From NCBI GenBank assembly GCA_021777685.1, contig JAJYDH010000090.1, positions 1-16,025 on the forward strand: DNA of 16,025 nucleotides. Direction: 5' to 3'. The stretch comes from Planctomycetota bacterium (lineage in GTDB: Bacteria > Planctomycetota > Planctomycetia > Isosphaerales > Isosphaeraceae). This document shows positions 1 to 10,834 of the stretch, in pieces (within the stretch, counting starts at the first letter, position 1; each line of letters opens with the position of its first letter). Position numbers and translations under genes: made by a program. The notes under the pieces are model-generated. The model was given only the letters and a program-made list of their open reading frames with translations, made no database searches and was not told the DNA's origin.

Positions 1-25
1 CCCCACCATCGAATGCGTGGTGGGG
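1..25. repeat. 8-bp inverted repeat at the left edge
   Basis: CCCCACCA at 1-8 is exactly complementary to TGGTGGGG at 18-25, around a 9-nt loop. No T-run follows on the plus strand, so this is not a standard intrinsic terminator. It may be the 3' hairpin of a gene that lies off the window, or it may be chance in GC-rich DNA. Whether the stem continues leftward cannot be seen. Confidence 0.35.
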
Positions 26-154
26 CTCGCCCGAGGCTCGACCCACCCTACGAAGACCTCCCCGGGTCGGGGCTTGCGGTCGGGCGGGGGATCGGACAGG
101 CTTGGTGGGGGCGATCGGGCCGGATCGATGCCCTGGCCCTGCCGTGTCCGATCC

Positions 155-160
155 GAGGAG
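155..160 (+). promoter_or_regulatory. Ribosome binding site that fixes the ABC ATPase start
   Basis: GAGGAG ends 9 nt before the GTG at 170. The frame is open upstream to about position 17, but that extension is Gly/Arg/Ser-rich and unlike any ABC protein. This Shine-Dalgarno match therefore decides for GTG-170 over the in-frame ATG at 128 and those further upstream. Confidence 0.6.
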
Positions 161-169
161 CATCGCCCG

Positions 170-931
170 GTGTCGATCGTCGTCGAGGACTTCCACAAGG
201 TTTACGACCGGACCGTGGCGGTGTCGGGCCTCTCGTTCGCGGTCGAGCCGGGGGAGATCCTCGGGCTGGTCGGGCCCAACGGGGCGGGCAAGACGACCAC
301 CATGCGGGCCCTGGCCGGCATCCTGGAGCCTTCGAGCGGGCGATTATCGATCGCCGGCCACGACGTCGGGCGCGACCCGGTCGGGGCCAAGTCGGCGCTC
401 GCCTACGTCCCCGACGACCCGCACCTGTTCGACAACCTGACGGTCTGGGAGCACTTCCAGTTCATCGCCTCGGCCTATCGGCTGAAGGACTGGGCGGGGG
501 CGGCGTCGACCCTCCTCACGCAGTTCGAGCTGGCCGAGAAGCGCGACTCGCCGTGCTCGGACCTCTCGCGGGGGATGCGGCAGAAGGTGGCGATCTGCTG
601 CGGCTACCTCCACGAGCCCCGGGTCATCATGCTCGACGAGCCCCTGACCGGCCTCGATCCCCGGGGCATCCGGACGATGCAGGAGTCGATCCGGGCTTGG
701 GCGTCGGCCGGGGCGGCGGTGATGGTCAGCTCGCACCTGCTCTCGCTGGTCGAGGACCTTTGCACGTCGGTCCTGCTGATGCACCGGGGGAAGAAGCTCC
801 TCCAGGGGCGGCTGGCCGACCTCCGGGCCGAGGCGACGGCCGACGGCCGGGCGGAATCGCTGGAAGACCTGTTCTTCCGGCTCACCGAGTCGCCCGACTC
901 GCCCGCGATCACCGAGCCGACGGGGGCCTGA
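170..931 (+). CDS. ABC transporter ATP-binding protein
   Basis: This 253-residue protein is the cytoplasmic ATPase subunit of an ABC exporter. It should hydrolyse ATP to drive the membrane protein encoded immediately downstream. All core motifs are present: Walker A GPNGAGKT (residues 35-42), a signature loop LSRGM (132-136, a variant of LSGGQ), Walker B VIMLDEP (152-158), a D-loop GLD just after it, and the switch histidine in SSH (189). The length is normal for a single ABC domain of the CcmA/multidrug type with a short C-terminal tail. The start is GTG, chosen because GAGGAG lies 9 nt upstream. The stop is followed after 1 nt by the permease start, so the two are almost certainly co-transcribed and translationally coupled. 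The substrate cannot be read from the sequence. Confidence 0.92.
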   Translation: MSIVVEDFHKVYDRTVAVSGLSFAVEPGEILGLVGPNGAGKTTTMRALAGILEPSSGRLSIAGHDVGRDPVGAKSALAYVPDDPHLFDNLTVWEHFQFIASAYRLKDWAGAASTLLTQFELAEKRDSPCSDLSRGMRQKVAICCGYLHEPRVIMLDEPLTGLDPRGIRTMQESIRAWASAGAAVMVSSHLLSLVEDLCTSVLLMHRGKKLLQGRLADLRAEATADGRAESLEDLFFRLTESPDSPAITEPTGA

Positions 932-932
932 C

Positions 933-2582
933 GTGGATCGATCGCTCTGGCTCCTGATGAGGCTCCGGGCCGGGGCCCTGGCCCGCCGGATGAAGAAGAC
1001 GCTCTCCAAGCCCAGGGGGATCGTCATGGCCGTGATCTCGGCCCTGCTGTTCGCCCCCTGGCTGGTCTCGGTCGCGATGTCGAGCCAGGTCGACGCCAGG
1101 CCGCCGCTGGAGCAGATCCGCCGGTACGGCCCGCTCGCCCTGTTCGCGTTCACGTTCGGATCGCTCCTGTTCTCGGCGGGCGAGCAGGCGCTGTACTACT
1201 CGCCGGCCGAGGTGACCTTCCTGTTCGCCGGGCCCTACCGGAAGCGGCAGATATTGGCGTACAAGCTGTTCACGACGGCGATGCTCTGCCTGTTCACGGC
1301 CCTGTTCATGAGCCTGGCCACCACGATGGCCTCGCCCCGGATGGTCTCGGCGTTCGTCGGCTCGTTCGCGCTGATGCTGTTCCTCCAGCTCCTCCAGATG
1401 GTCACGGGGCTGGCGGCGGGGACGCTCGGGGCGCTGGCGTGGAGCCGGGGGCGGCGGCTGATCCTGGCGGGCCTGGCGGTGGTGGTGGCGATGGCGGCGG
1501 TCTCGGCGGGCCGAGGGCTGCTCTCGGCCGGGCCGATCGAGGCGCTGGAGACGATCGAACGGTCGCCGGTCGCGACCGCGGCCCTGACGCCGTTCCGCTG
1601 GTTCGTCCTGGCGTTCACCGCCGATCGGGCCTGGCCCGACCTGGCCCGGTGGGCGGGGCTGGCCTTGCTGGTCGACCTGGGGCTGGTGGGCCTGGTCTTC
1701 GCGCTGGAGGCGAGCTACCTGGAGGCGGCGTCGACCGCCAGCGCGAGGCGGTTCGCCCGGATGCAGCGGGTCGTCGGGGGCGGGGGCGGGCTCCGGTCGA
1801 TGACGACCCGGCGGGTCGGCCGGTTCCGGTTCCGGCCGCCCGAGCCCCCCTGGTGGGGCGGGGTCGGCCCGAACTTCTGGAGGCAGATGACCGGCGCCCT
1901 GGGCGACCCGGGGCGGCTGGCGGGCGTCGCGATGCTGCTCTCGGCGATGCCGGTCGTCGTCTCCGTGATCGGCCCGGGTACCCCTCGCCAGATGGAGGCC
2001 ATGCCGTACGTCTGCATGGGCGTCATCGGCTGGACGTCGGTCTTCCTCAGCCTGCTGATCCCCTACGACTTCCGGGGGGACATCGACGTGATGGAGGAGC
2101 TGAAGACTCTGCCGATCTCCCCCAATCGCGTGGCCCTGGGACAGCTCCTGACGCCCACGCTGATCGCCACCGTCGGCCAGGCACTCGCGATGGCCGTGGT
2201 GATCGCCCGGGTCGGCGTCGGCCCGGCGGGGGGCGTGGTGGTCTGGTCGTTCCTGGCGTTCCTTTTGCCGGTCAACTTCCTGTTCTACTCGCTCGAAAAC
2301 CTGCTCTTCCTCTGGTATCCCTCCAGGATCATCCCCGGGCAGTTCGACATCATGGCGGCCGGGCGGATGATGCTGTTCATGCTCGCCAAGTTCCTCGGGC
2401 TGGGGCTCGGCGCGGGGCTGGCGGGGCTGGCCGGGGTCGCGGCGTACTTCGCGACCGGCCGGGCCCTCTTGCCGGCCCTGGTCGTCGCCTGGGCCGTCAT
2501 GGCGGCGTGTGCCCTGGCCGTCCTGCCGCTGGTGGGACTCGCCTTCGACCGGTTCGACGTCTCCGGCGACATCCCGGCGTGA
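933..2582 (+). CDS. Putative ABC exporter membrane protein
   Basis: This 549-residue, strongly hydrophobic protein probably has ten or more membrane spans, for example near residues 28-50, 67-82, 113-132, 138-160 and 176-195, plus several in the C-terminal half. The segment at 90-112, with AEVTFLFAGPYRKRQILAYK at its core, is the hallmark I associate with the putative ABC exporter family (Pfam ABC_export), whose members sit beside an ABC ATPase. It starts with GTG one base after the ATPase stop; an in-frame ATG at 957 is the alternative start. It is inferred to form the channel of the exporter whose ATPase lies upstream. Such ATPase-permease pairs are common in planctomycetes, and their cargo is usually unknown. 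The family call is from memory of motif and context, without a search. Confidence 0.85.
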   Translation: MDRSLWLLMRLRAGALARRMKKTLSKPRGIVMAVISALLFAPWLVSVAMSSQVDARPPLEQIRRYGPLALFAFTFGSLLFSAGEQALYYSPAEVTFLFAGPYRKRQILAYKLFTTAMLCLFTALFMSLATTMASPRMVSAFVGSFALMLFLQLLQMVTGLAAGTLGALAWSRGRRLILAGLAVVVAMAAVSAGRGLLSAGPIEALETIERSPVATAALTPFRWFVLAFTADRAWPDLARWAGLALLVDLGLVGLVFALEASYLEAASTASARRFARMQRVVGGGGGLRSMTTRRVGRFRFRPPEPPWWGGVGPNFWRQMTGALGDPGRLAGVAMLLSAMPVVVSVIGPGTPRQMEAMPYVCMGVIGWTSVFLSLLIPYDFRGDIDVMEELKTLPISPNRVALGQLLTPTLIATVGQALAMAVVIARVGVGPAGGVVVWSFLAFLLPVNFLFYSLENLLFLWYPSRIIPGQFDIMAAGRMMLFMLAKFLGLGLGAGLAGLAGVAAYFATGRALLPALVVAWAVMAACALAVLPLVGLAFDRFDVSGDIPA

Positions 2583-2622
2583 GTGCTTGGAGGCCAGACG
2601 ATCGGAAAACTCTCGCACAACC

Positions 2623-2650
2623 TTTGGCGGCCCGGGTGCCGACATACAAT
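2623..2650 (+). promoter_or_regulatory. Weak promoter candidate upstream of the lipoate-ligase-family gene
   Basis: TACAAT at 2645-2650 matches a sigma-70 -10 box well. TTTGGC at 2623-2628, 16 nt upstream, is a poor -35. The site lies in the 119-bp gap between the permease and the lipoate-ligase-family gene, about 50 nt before the ATG. It is a suggestion only, because planctomycete promoters are not well defined by consensus. Confidence 0.2.
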
Positions 2651-2701
2651 GACAGGCGGACCACTTCTCTCGATGTCGCCGGGCGCGGAACCAGCCTTAA
2701 C

Positions 2702-3454
2702 ATGACCAGAGCTTGCCGGGTCTTGCCGCACGAGATGGGCGACGGGCCGTCGAACATGGCGCTCGACGAGGCCCTGCTCGACTCGGTGGCGGACGACCCG
2801 TCGGCGGCGGTGGTCCGGACCTACGAGTGGTCGGCCCCGACGCTCAGCCTCGGCTACTTCCAGACGGCGGCGGAGATGGCGGCCGACCCCCGATGGGCGT
2901 CGGTGCCGGTGGTCCGCCGGCCGACCGGCGGCGGGGCGCTCTGGCACGACCGCGAGGTGACCTACGCGGTCGTCGTCCCGGGCGACCACCCGGCCGCGCG
3001 CCCGAGCCGGACGCTCTACCGGACCGTCCACGGCGCCATCGAGGCTCGGCTCCGGTCGATGGGCGTCGAGGCGGCCCGCCGGGGCGATGTGAAGATTCGC
3101 GAACTTCCCGGCCGCCGGCCGTTTTTATGCTTTACCGACGGGGACGCGGAGGATATCGTTTACCGGTACGAGAAGCTCGTCGGCAGCGCCCAGCGGAGAC
3201 GCTCGGGCGCGGTCCTCCAGCACGGCTCGCTCCTGCTGGCCCGATCGAGGACGACCCCCGAGCTTCCCGGCCTCTCCGATCTCGCGCCCTGCGCGGCCGA
3301 CCCGTCGACCTGGGCCGAGGTTCTGCAAGCCATCCTTCCCGAGGCCCTGGGGCTCCCCGCCCGGGCCGATGACGTTCGCCCGGACGAGAGGCGGAGGGCC
3401 GAGAACCTTCGTCGCCAGGTCTACGGCGATCCTTCCTGGACCCTCCGCCGATAA
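2702..3454 (+). CDS. Lipoate-protein ligase / octanoyltransferase family protein (LplA/LipM-like)
   Basis: This 250-residue cytoplasmic enzyme belongs to the biotin/lipoate A/B ligase fold and should attach lipoate or octanoate to the lysine of lipoyl domains (E2 or GcvH). The substrate-binding loop RRPTGGGALWH is at residues 72-82. KLVGSAQRRR with the conserved lysine (K158) is at 158-167, and LQHGSLLL at 172-179. A cysteine in LCF (C143) sits where LipM-type octanoyltransferases carry their active-site cysteine. The enzyme lacks the separate C-terminal domain of E. coli LplA, which also fits LipM or a single-domain ligase. The frame is open far upstream through the permease gene, but that part is a GC-rich shadow; ATG-2702 begins at the expected family N-terminus (GPSNMALDEAL at 15-25). 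The Shine-Dalgarno match is weak. Which donor it uses is unresolved. Confidence 0.88.
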   Translation: MTRACRVLPHEMGDGPSNMALDEALLDSVADDPSAAVVRTYEWSAPTLSLGYFQTAAEMAADPRWASVPVVRRPTGGGALWHDREVTYAVVVPGDHPAARPSRTLYRTVHGAIEARLRSMGVEAARRGDVKIRELPGRRPFLCFTDGDAEDIVYRYEKLVGSAQRRRSGAVLQHGSLLLARSRTTPELPGLSDLAPCAADPSTWAEVLQAILPEALGLPARADDVRPDERRRAENLRRQVYGDPSWTLRR

Positions 3455-3715
3455 GAGAAGAAGGCCGGCCCGGCCGGTCGGTTCGCCCTCGCGGAACTCG
3501 CCGACAATATTCGGTCTTTCACGCCAGCACACCGGCGGCTTATGATGGATGTGCCTCCCGAAATCTGGGCCAACCTCGGCCGTCTAACCGCGGTATCTCG
3601 GTGTTCCATCGGTCTCATTTCGAGTCGTTATTCGCGGTTCGTCGGCGTGTCTCGCCGCGCGATGTCTTTCCTCGATTAACAATGGCTGATGACCCAAGAG
3701 GTCGGGACGCTGCTC

Positions 3716-4591
3716 ATGAAAGTCCAACTGGTGGTCGTTCAGGGTAAGCCGGAAGGGAAGACGATCCCCCTGGCGATCCCGCAATTCAAGATCGGGCGCG
3801 GGGAGGGGTGTCAACTCCGACCCAACAACGATCAGGTCAGCCGCGAACACTCGATGTTCGAGCTCGGGGCCGACACCGTCTCGATCCAGGACCTCGGCAG
3901 CCGCAACGGGACCGAGGTCAACGGCAAGAAGCTGGCCCCCCGCGTCCCGTTCGTCCTGAAGAATGGCGACCTTGTCAAGATCGGGCCGCTGACCTTCGCC
4001 GTGTCGATCGAAGGGGCGGCGGTCGCGGCGGTCGCGCCCGCCGGCCCGGCCCGGAAGCCCGCGTCGCTGGACGACGTCGGCCACGACGAGATCGACTCCT
4101 GGCTCGTCTCCGACGCCTCGAAGGAGCCGCCGGACCGCCCCTCGGGCGTCTACGGCGGCGACACGATCACCATCAACTCCTTCAATTTGAAGGAGAAGCC
4201 CCCGACCAAGACCCCCACGCCGGCGCCGGCTCCCGCCCCGGCCCCGGCGGCGAAGGCCCCGGCTCCCGCCCCGGCCCCGGTGGCGAAGGCCCCGGCTCCC
4301 GAGCCCGAGCCCGAGCCCGAGCCGGAACCCGAGCCGGAACCCGTCGAGTCGGAGATCGAGGCTTATAACCCGGACGACGACGGGATCGAGGACCTCTCCC
4401 GGAAGGCCGAGGCCGAGGCCGAGATGCCCGAGGAGTTCGTCGACGAGTCGAACCCCTTCTACGTCAAGAAGAAGCAGGACGCCGCGCCCGCCGAGGCGGC
4501 GGCCAAGGGCCCGCAGAAGGACTCCAGCGACGCCGCCGGGGATATCCTCCGCAAGATGATGGATCGCCGCCGGGCCTCGAAGTCGTCGTGA
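3716..4591 (+). CDS. FHA domain-containing protein with Pro/Ala/Glu linker
   Basis: From this start the protein has 291 residues. Residues 1 to about 100 form a forkhead-associated domain, which binds phosphothreonine peptides. The signature residues are GRG (27-29), SREH (42-45) and SRNGTEVNG (62-70), matching the usual pThr-contact positions. Next come an acidic stretch, a low-complexity Pro/Ala/Glu linker (about 162-210) and a charged tail ending in basic residues (about 275-291). There is no signal peptide or membrane span, so it should be a cytoplasmic adaptor, probably read by Ser/Thr kinases, which are abundant in planctomycetes. I chose ATG-3716 because MKVQLVVVQGKPEGK looks like the natural FHA beginning; an in-frame ATG at 3689 would add nine residues, and neither has a strong ribosome site. 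A TATGAT at 3541-3546 is a possible -10 box in the 261-bp gap upstream. Confidence 0.9.
   Translation: MKVQLVVVQGKPEGKTIPLAIPQFKIGRGEGCQLRPNNDQVSREHSMFELGADTVSIQDLGSRNGTEVNGKKLAPRVPFVLKNGDLVKIGPLTFAVSIEGAAVAAVAPAGPARKPASLDDVGHDEIDSWLVSDASKEPPDRPSGVYGGDTITINSFNLKEKPPTKTPTPAPAPAPAPAAKAPAPAPAPVAKAPAPEPEPEPEPEPEPEPVESEIEAYNPDDDGIEDLSRKAEAEAEMPEEFVDESNPFYVKKKQDAAPAEAAAKGPQKDSSDAAGDILRKMMDRRRASKSS
4199..4345 (+). repeat. Low-complexity Pro/Ala and Glu-Pro coding repeat in the FHA gene
   Basis: The linker contains a 33-bp unit (GCTCCCGCC...AAGGCCCCG) in two tandem copies at 4229-4261 and 4262-4294. They differ by one base, and a third copy begins at 4295. A run of seven Glu-Pro dipeptides follows at 4301-4342. 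The pattern suggests slippage expansion of a flexible spacer, and its length probably varies between relatives. Confidence 0.85.
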
Positions 4592-4712
4592 GCCCGAGTC
4601 TCGAACTTGCGACAGACCGGCGGCGGGGTTCTCCCCGTCCCGCTCGCCGGAGGATCGCCCGTCGCGGGGCGGACGGGGCTCGCCCTTCTCATTCACGCCC
4701 CGGCCCGGACTC

Positions 4713-5693
<981 letters not shown>

Positions 5694-5712
5694 AGTCTCC
5701 AGGAATGCCGAT

Positions 5713-5730
5713 CACCCCGGCCGGCCGGTG
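5713..5730. terminator. Possible bidirectional terminator between convergent genes
   Basis: The 38-bp gap between the convergent MoxR and glycosyltransferase genes holds CACC at 5713-5716 and GGTG at 5727-5730. They flank a CCGGCCGGCC core that can fold into an imperfect GC hairpin. There is no T-run on either side, so any termination would not follow the classical intrinsic mode. Confidence 0.25.
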
Positions 5731-5731
5731 C

Positions 5732-6742
<1,011 letters not shown>

Positions 6743-6822
6743 CCGTCGTTCGCCTCGGATCGATGGGGCGGTGCGGGCCGGGCGACGTCCGGCCCGGCGG
6801 CAACCGATGGTAGCCTGCCGGG

Positions 6823-7929
<1,107 letters not shown>

Positions 7930-8003
7930 GAGTGCGGATCTCCCGACGACCGGGCGGCCGACCGTCACATATCATCTGATGATCGACGGAATTTGATCTG
8001 CCT

Positions 8004-8024
8004 CCCTCTCCCGGAGGGAGAGGG
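8004..8024. repeat. REP-like hairpin (single copy)
   Basis: CCCTCTCCC at 8004-8012 pairs perfectly with GGGAGAGGG at 8016-8024 around a GGA loop. The same stem sequence occurs twice more, at 9857-9879 and 9965-9985, so this is a dispersed palindromic element. It sits in the 149-bp gap downstream of the esterase/gluconolactonase gene and could protect or end its mRNA. No T-run follows in that direction. Confidence 0.8.
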
Positions 8025-8078
8025 GAGAAAGAAAAACCTCCGGGTCGGTCGATGAGCTCGATCGGCCGCCCGAGCCGC

Positions 8079-9803
8079 TCAGAGCCTGGGCGGGGCGGGC
8101 TTGATGGGCTCCTGGAAGGTGTTGACCCCCCTGGCCTTCATCTTGCGCTTGAAAACCTTGTCCCCGGCCGTGACGTACAGAGTGTCGAAGTTCTCGCCGC
8201 CGAAGCAGAGGTTCGACGACTTGCCGTTGGGCGTCGGCAGGATGACGTTCACCCGGCCGGCCTGGTCGCAGACCTGCACGCCCATCCTCGTGGCGACGTA
8301 GAGCCGGCCGTCTCGGTCGGCCTTCATCCCGTCGGCGCCGGCGTCGTCGGCGTTGTCGGGGGCGTGCAGGTGATAATACTTCTGCTTGTCGGAGAGCGAG
8401 CCGTCGGGCTGGATCACGTAGCTGTAAACCCAGTGGCTCCGCATGTCGGCGACGTAGAGCAGCGACTGGTCGGGCGAGACCGTCACGCCGTTGGCGAACC
8501 GGAGGCCGGTGTCGACGATCTTCTTGTCCCCCTTGGGGCCGATGTAGAAGACCCGGCTGGCGTCGGTCCCGTTGCCGTTGGCGTTGGGGTTGGTGACGTA
8601 GATGCTCCCGTCGTGGCGGACGACCAGGTCGTTGCCGGCGATCTCCTCGGCGATGACCTCGGGCTTGAGGTCGGCGTCGTAGGCGATGACCTGCCGGGTC
8701 CCGGTGGCGACGGCGAAGAGCCGGCCGTCGGGGCCGAACGCCAGGCCGTTGGCCTTCTTCGAGTCGCCGATGTACGGGCTCACGGCGCCATCGAGGCCGA
8801 CCTTCCAGGTCTTGCTCTCGGGGATGTCGTTGAAGAAGACCTCCCCCTTGGCGTTGGCGATCGGCCCCTCGGTGAACTTGTACCCGTCGCCGACGAGCTG
8901 CCAGCCTTCGCCGGGCAGGGCGATCTCGCGGAGTTGTTGCGAGCCGGCGCCGGGCTTCGGGGCGGCGGGGTAGCCTTCCCAGAGCCAGGCGAACGCCTCG
9001 GGGAAGACCTGGCCGGCCTGCTTGCCGTCGTGACCCCCCTCGCCCCAGGCGTGCTTCACCTCGTAGCCGGCGAAGGTCAGGGCCCGCTCCATCTCCTGGT
9101 TGGCCATCCACCAGTCGCCGCCGTAGATGTTCAGGTCGTTGCTGCCATCCTGGAGGAAGACGCGGAGCGGCTTGGGCTCGACCTTGCGGATCAGCGTGGG
9201 ATAGACGTTGCCGCCCCGGAGGCCGACGTAGGTGCCGATGGTGCTGAAGACCCGATGGAACCCGTCGGGGCGCTCCCAGGCCGCGGTGAACGCGGCGACC
9301 GCGCCGCTGCTGGAACCGCCGATCGAGCGGTCGTTGCCGTCGTGCGAGAGCTTGATCGGCCGGCCGTCGGAGGTCGACTTCTTCTCGACCTCGGGCAGCA
9401 GCTCGTCGAGGATGAACCTCGCGTAGTTGTCGCCGAGGCCATCATATTCATAGCTCCGGTTGAACCGGGTGAGGGCGTTGGCGGACTTCGCCTTGACCTC
9501 GCCCGGCCGGACGAAGACCCCGATCATGACCGGGATCTTCTTCTCCTCGATGAGCCGGTCGAAGACCTCGGGCGCCTTGTTCTGGATGCCGTCCTGGTTG
9601 ACGTGGACGCACGCCGGCCTGGCCGGGTCGTACTGCTTCGGGACGTAGACCCAGTAGTCGCGCACGGTCCCGGGGAAGATCTTGCTGTTCTCGAAGGTGT
9701 ACTTCGTGACCTCGCCCTTGGGGACGGGGTCGGCCGCGAGGAGGGCCGCCGGGGCGCAGAGGGCGAGCGCCGGGGCGAGGAGACGGATCGGGGAGAGTCT
9801 CAT
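8079..9803 (-). CDS. Secreted esterase fused to SMP-30/gluconolactonase domain
   Basis: This 574-residue protein has a signal peptide (about 1-24, ending in ALLAADP). Residues about 40-280 form an alpha/beta-hydrolase of the esterase D / feruloyl-esterase-like family, with nucleophile motif GSSSG (S165), a candidate acid in QDGSNDL (D219 or D223) and the catalytic histidine in GGHDG (H258). Residues about 300-560 form an SMP-30/gluconolactonase beta-propeller with likely metal ligands in FTEGP (E312), GND (N391), FANG (N438) and ADGMKAD (D491). It may release acyl or aryl esters from sugars and open a sugar lactone, but both substrates are unknown. The frame is open upstream into the next gene; the start at 9803 is chosen for the signal peptide, and in-frame ATGs at 9833 and 9836 are alternatives. 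It lies 212 bp downstream of the DUF1080 gene, with a REP pair between. Confidence 0.87.
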   Translation of the reverse strand: MRLSPIRLLAPALALCAPAALLAADPVPKGEVTKYTFENSKIFPGTVRDYWVYVPKQYDPARPACVHVNQDGIQNKAPEVFDRLIEEKKIPVMIGVFVRPGEVKAKSANALTRFNRSYEYDGLGDNYARFILDELLPEVEKKSTSDGRPIKLSHDGNDRSIGGSSSGAVAAFTAAWERPDGFHRVFSTIGTYVGLRGGNVYPTLIRKVEPKPLRVFLQDGSNDLNIYGGDWWMANQEMERALTFAGYEVKHAWGEGGHDGKQAGQVFPEAFAWLWEGYPAAPKPGAGSQQLREIALPGEGWQLVGDGYKFTEGPIANAKGEVFFNDIPESKTWKVGLDGAVSPYIGDSKKANGLAFGPDGRLFAVATGTRQVIAYDADLKPEVIAEEIAGNDLVVRHDGSIYVTNPNANGNGTDASRVFYIGPKGDKKIVDTGLRFANGVTVSPDQSLLYVADMRSHWVYSYVIQPDGSLSDKQKYYHLHAPDNADDAGADGMKADRDGRLYVATRMGVQVCDQAGRVNVILPTPNGKSSNLCFGGENFDTLYVTAGDKVFKRKMKARGVNTFQEPIKPAPPRL

Positions 9804-9856
9804 GTTGATGGATTCCGGGATGTGGGGTTTCATCATGTCGCGATTCTTGCCCGCCT

Positions 9857-9985
9857 CCCCTCTCCCTTTGGGAGAGGGGCCGGGGGTGCGGGGCGTGGCA
9901 TCGGTGTCGGGTCGGCAAGCAGGCTCGATCGAAGTCACTCGTCCGGCGACGCCCCTCACCGCGGCCCTCTCCCCAAGGGAGAGGG
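9857..9985. repeat. Inverted pair of REP-like hairpins (BIME-like element)
   Basis: Hairpin one has a 10-bp stem CCCCTCTCCC/GGGAGAGGGG at 9857-9866 and 9870-9879. Hairpin two has a 9-bp stem CCCTCTCCC/GGGAGAGGG at 9965-9973 and 9977-9985. Sequence beside each also matches in inverted orientation: 9870-9896, ending GGGGCGT, is close to the reverse complement of 9949-9974, beginning ACGCCCC. About 52 bp separate the two. The element fills most of the 212-bp gap between the DUF1080 gene and the esterase/gluconolactonase gene. Confidence 0.85.
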
Positions 9986-10015
9986 AAGAAGAGAGGACGA
10001 CGTTGCCGGCCCTCG

Positions 10016-10834
10016 TCATTCCGGATCCTTGATCTCGCGGACCCAGATGTTCCGGTAGCGGACCGGGTTGCCGTGGTCCTGGAAGGCGAGCGGGCCCTTG
10101 GGGCCGTGGGGCGAGTACTTGGCCAGGGCCCGGAAGGTCATCGGGCCGAGCAGGGCGACGTGGTTCTGGGTCAGCACGCCGTTGTGCAGGACCGTGGCGT
10201 AGGCGGGCGTCTCGACCGAGCCGTCCTTGGCGAACCTCGGCGCGGTGAAGATGATTTCGTAGGTCTGCCACTCGCCGGGCGGCCTGGAGGCGTTGACCTG
10301 GGGCGGGTACTGGCCGTAGATCGCCGAGGTCTGGCCGTCGGGATAGGTCAGGTTCTTGTAGCAATCGAGGACCTGGACCTCGTATCGGCCCATGATCAGG
10401 ACGCCGCTGTTGCCCCGGCCCTGGTCCTTGCCCTTGGGCGGGTCGGGCGTGGCGAACTCGACGTGGATCTGGCAGTCGCCGAACTCGTCCTTCGAGGTGA
10501 TCGTCCCGCCGCCCTTGGTGCCCGAAGGGGGGACGATCATCGCGCCGTCCTCGACCTTCCAGCCCGCCTCCTTGCCGCCGACCTGCCATTTCGAGAGGTC
10601 CTTGCCGTCGAAGAGGACCACGGCGTCCGAGGGGGCCTGGCCCGGCTGCTGGCCGGGCGTGACGACCGGCGGCTGCGGTCGGTCGCCGTCGTGGACGTGC
10701 CACTTGCCGCCGGGGAGCATCGGGGTGTCCTTGTACCCGAGCTTGGGCTTGTCCTGCTGGCCCCGCGCGATCAGCCCCAGCGCGGCCAGGGCGAGGAGTG
10801 CCGTCGGGACCAAGATCCTGCGTCTTCTGGTCAT
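10016..10834 (-). CDS. DUF1080 (3-keto-disaccharide hydrolase) family secreted protein
   Basis: This 272-residue protein has an N-terminal signal peptide (MTRRRR, then a hydrophobic stretch to about residue 24) and a proline-rich spacer (about 50-68). A jelly-roll domain of the DUF1080 / 3-keto-disaccharide hydrolase family follows. The family marks are LFDGKDLSKW (74-83), the GRGNSGVLIMGRYEVQVLD stretch (139-157) and the closing FQDHGNPVRYRNIWVREI (251-268). Members of this very expanded planctomycete family are exported; some cleave 3-keto-glycosides, so a role in sugar breakdown is an inference. The start is the ATG ending at 10834, which begins the signal peptide; the ribosome site is weak. 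It is the first gene of the leftward block and shares the 1-kb divergent region with the repeat protein gene. Confidence 0.92.
   Translation of the reverse strand: MTRRRRILVPTALLALAALGLIARGQQDKPKLGYKDTPMLPGGKWHVHDGDRPQPPVVTPGQQPGQAPSDAVVLFDGKDLSKWQVGGKEAGWKVEDGAMIVPPSGTKGGGTITSKDEFGDCQIHVEFATPDPPKGKDQGRGNSGVLIMGRYEVQVLDCYKNLTYPDGQTSAIYGQYPPQVNASRPPGEWQTYEIIFTAPRFAKDGSVETPAYATVLHNGVLTQNHVALLGPMTFRALAKYSPHGPKGPLAFQDHGNPVRYRNIWVREIKDPE

Noticed and set aside
909..2645. 578-codon minus-strand open frame opposite the ABC permease
   Set aside because: Its product is Arg/Pro/Gln/Asp-rich with no recognisable domain. It is the antisense shadow of a GC-rich membrane protein gene whose ATPase partner and family motif support the plus strand.
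1439..2701. N-terminal extension of the lipoate-ligase-family frame through the permease gene
   Set aside because: The upstream part is Gly/Arg/Pro-rich and out of frame with the permease. The family N-terminus begins at the ATG at 2702.
3460..3482. GGCCGG/CCGGCC palindrome after the lipoate-ligase-family gene as a terminator
   Set aside because: The arms are adjacent with a one-base loop and no T-run, so a stable hairpin terminator is not supported.
8052..10058. 668-codon plus-strand open frame opposite the esterase/gluconolactonase gene
   Set aside because: The minus strand encodes a complete catalytic triad and propeller motifs with a signal peptide. The plus-strand product is Val/Gly/Asp/Leu low-complexity and runs through the REP hairpins.
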